From: Hirudo medicinalis
Lineage: Eukaryota; Annelida; Clitellata; Hirudinida; Hirudinidae
Direction: 5' to 3'
Assembly: GCA_011800805.1 (NCBI GenBank)
Contig: MPNW01001078.1
Span: 11,893-61,942, forward strand
Length of the DNA: 50,050 nucleotides
The position numbers and the translations under genes were made by a program. Of the stretch, positions 50,002-50,050 are shown one piece after another; within the stretch, counting starts at the first letter, position 1, and each line of letters starts with the position of its first letter. Below the pieces are notes generated by a model. The model was not told the origin of the DNA, searched no databases, and saw nothing but the letters and a program-made list of their open reading frames with translations.

Positions 50002-50050
50002 GTGTGGTGATGATGATGATGATGACGACGACGACGACGATGATGATGAT
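49711..50050. repeat. (TTG)n, (AAT)n and (GAT)n microsatellites at right edge
   Basis: TTG units run from about 49711 to 49770, AAT units from about 49857 to 49960 and GAT/GAC units from about 49960 to the end of the window. Confidence 0.95.

Overview
This window is eukaryotic, most likely invertebrate-animal nuclear DNA. The genes are broken into many GT-AG exons, the introns and intergenic DNA are AT-rich and full of trinucleotide microsatellites (GAT/ATC, TTG/CAA, AAT/ATT), and the assembly contains N gaps. The encoded proteins are animal families: a ciliary IFT-A subunit, a ZNF608/609 (scribbler/brakeless) homologue and an IL16/PDZD2-type PDZ protein. A lophotrochozoan such as an annelid or leech fits the repeat-rich style, but that placement is only a guess.

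Layout. 1-422 (+): two short exons of an unrecognised gene that enters from the left edge. About 1.0-1.1 kb (+): a broken ankyrin-repeat remnant. 1.1-2.8 kb (-): a small zinc-finger gene whose exons I could join by splice phase, plus a downstream open block; together they resemble the N-terminal part of R2/NeSL-type non-LTR retrotransposon proteins. 3661-17324 (-): a complete IFT140 gene in 30 coding exons. Their joined length is a whole number of codons (1,480 residues), close to the length of the human protein. 17.3-21.0 kb: a head-to-head intergenic and 5' region with a relaxed RFX X-box upstream of IFT140 and a strong splice donor that may belong to the 5' untranslated exon of the next gene. 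21079-43007 (+): a ZNF608/609 homologue in five coding exons (about 970 residues), with one 15.6-kb intron. 45231-47868 (-): a two-coding-exon gene with a C-terminal PDZ domain, tail-to-tail with the zinc-finger gene and probably with a non-coding first exon near 49.4-49.6 kb. The right edge is microsatellite.

The three main genes have no obvious shared pathway. IFT140 is part of the retrograde intraflagellar transport machinery, the ZNF608/609 homologue is a nuclear transcription regulator and the PDZ protein is probably a cytoplasmic scaffold. Much of the unusual sequence is repeat biology: introns made almost wholly of microsatellite, splice donors sitting at the edge of GAT repeats, several minisatellites, and near-duplicate sequence on both sides of single-N assembly joins. 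I saw no CRISPR array, rRNA or credible tRNA gene.
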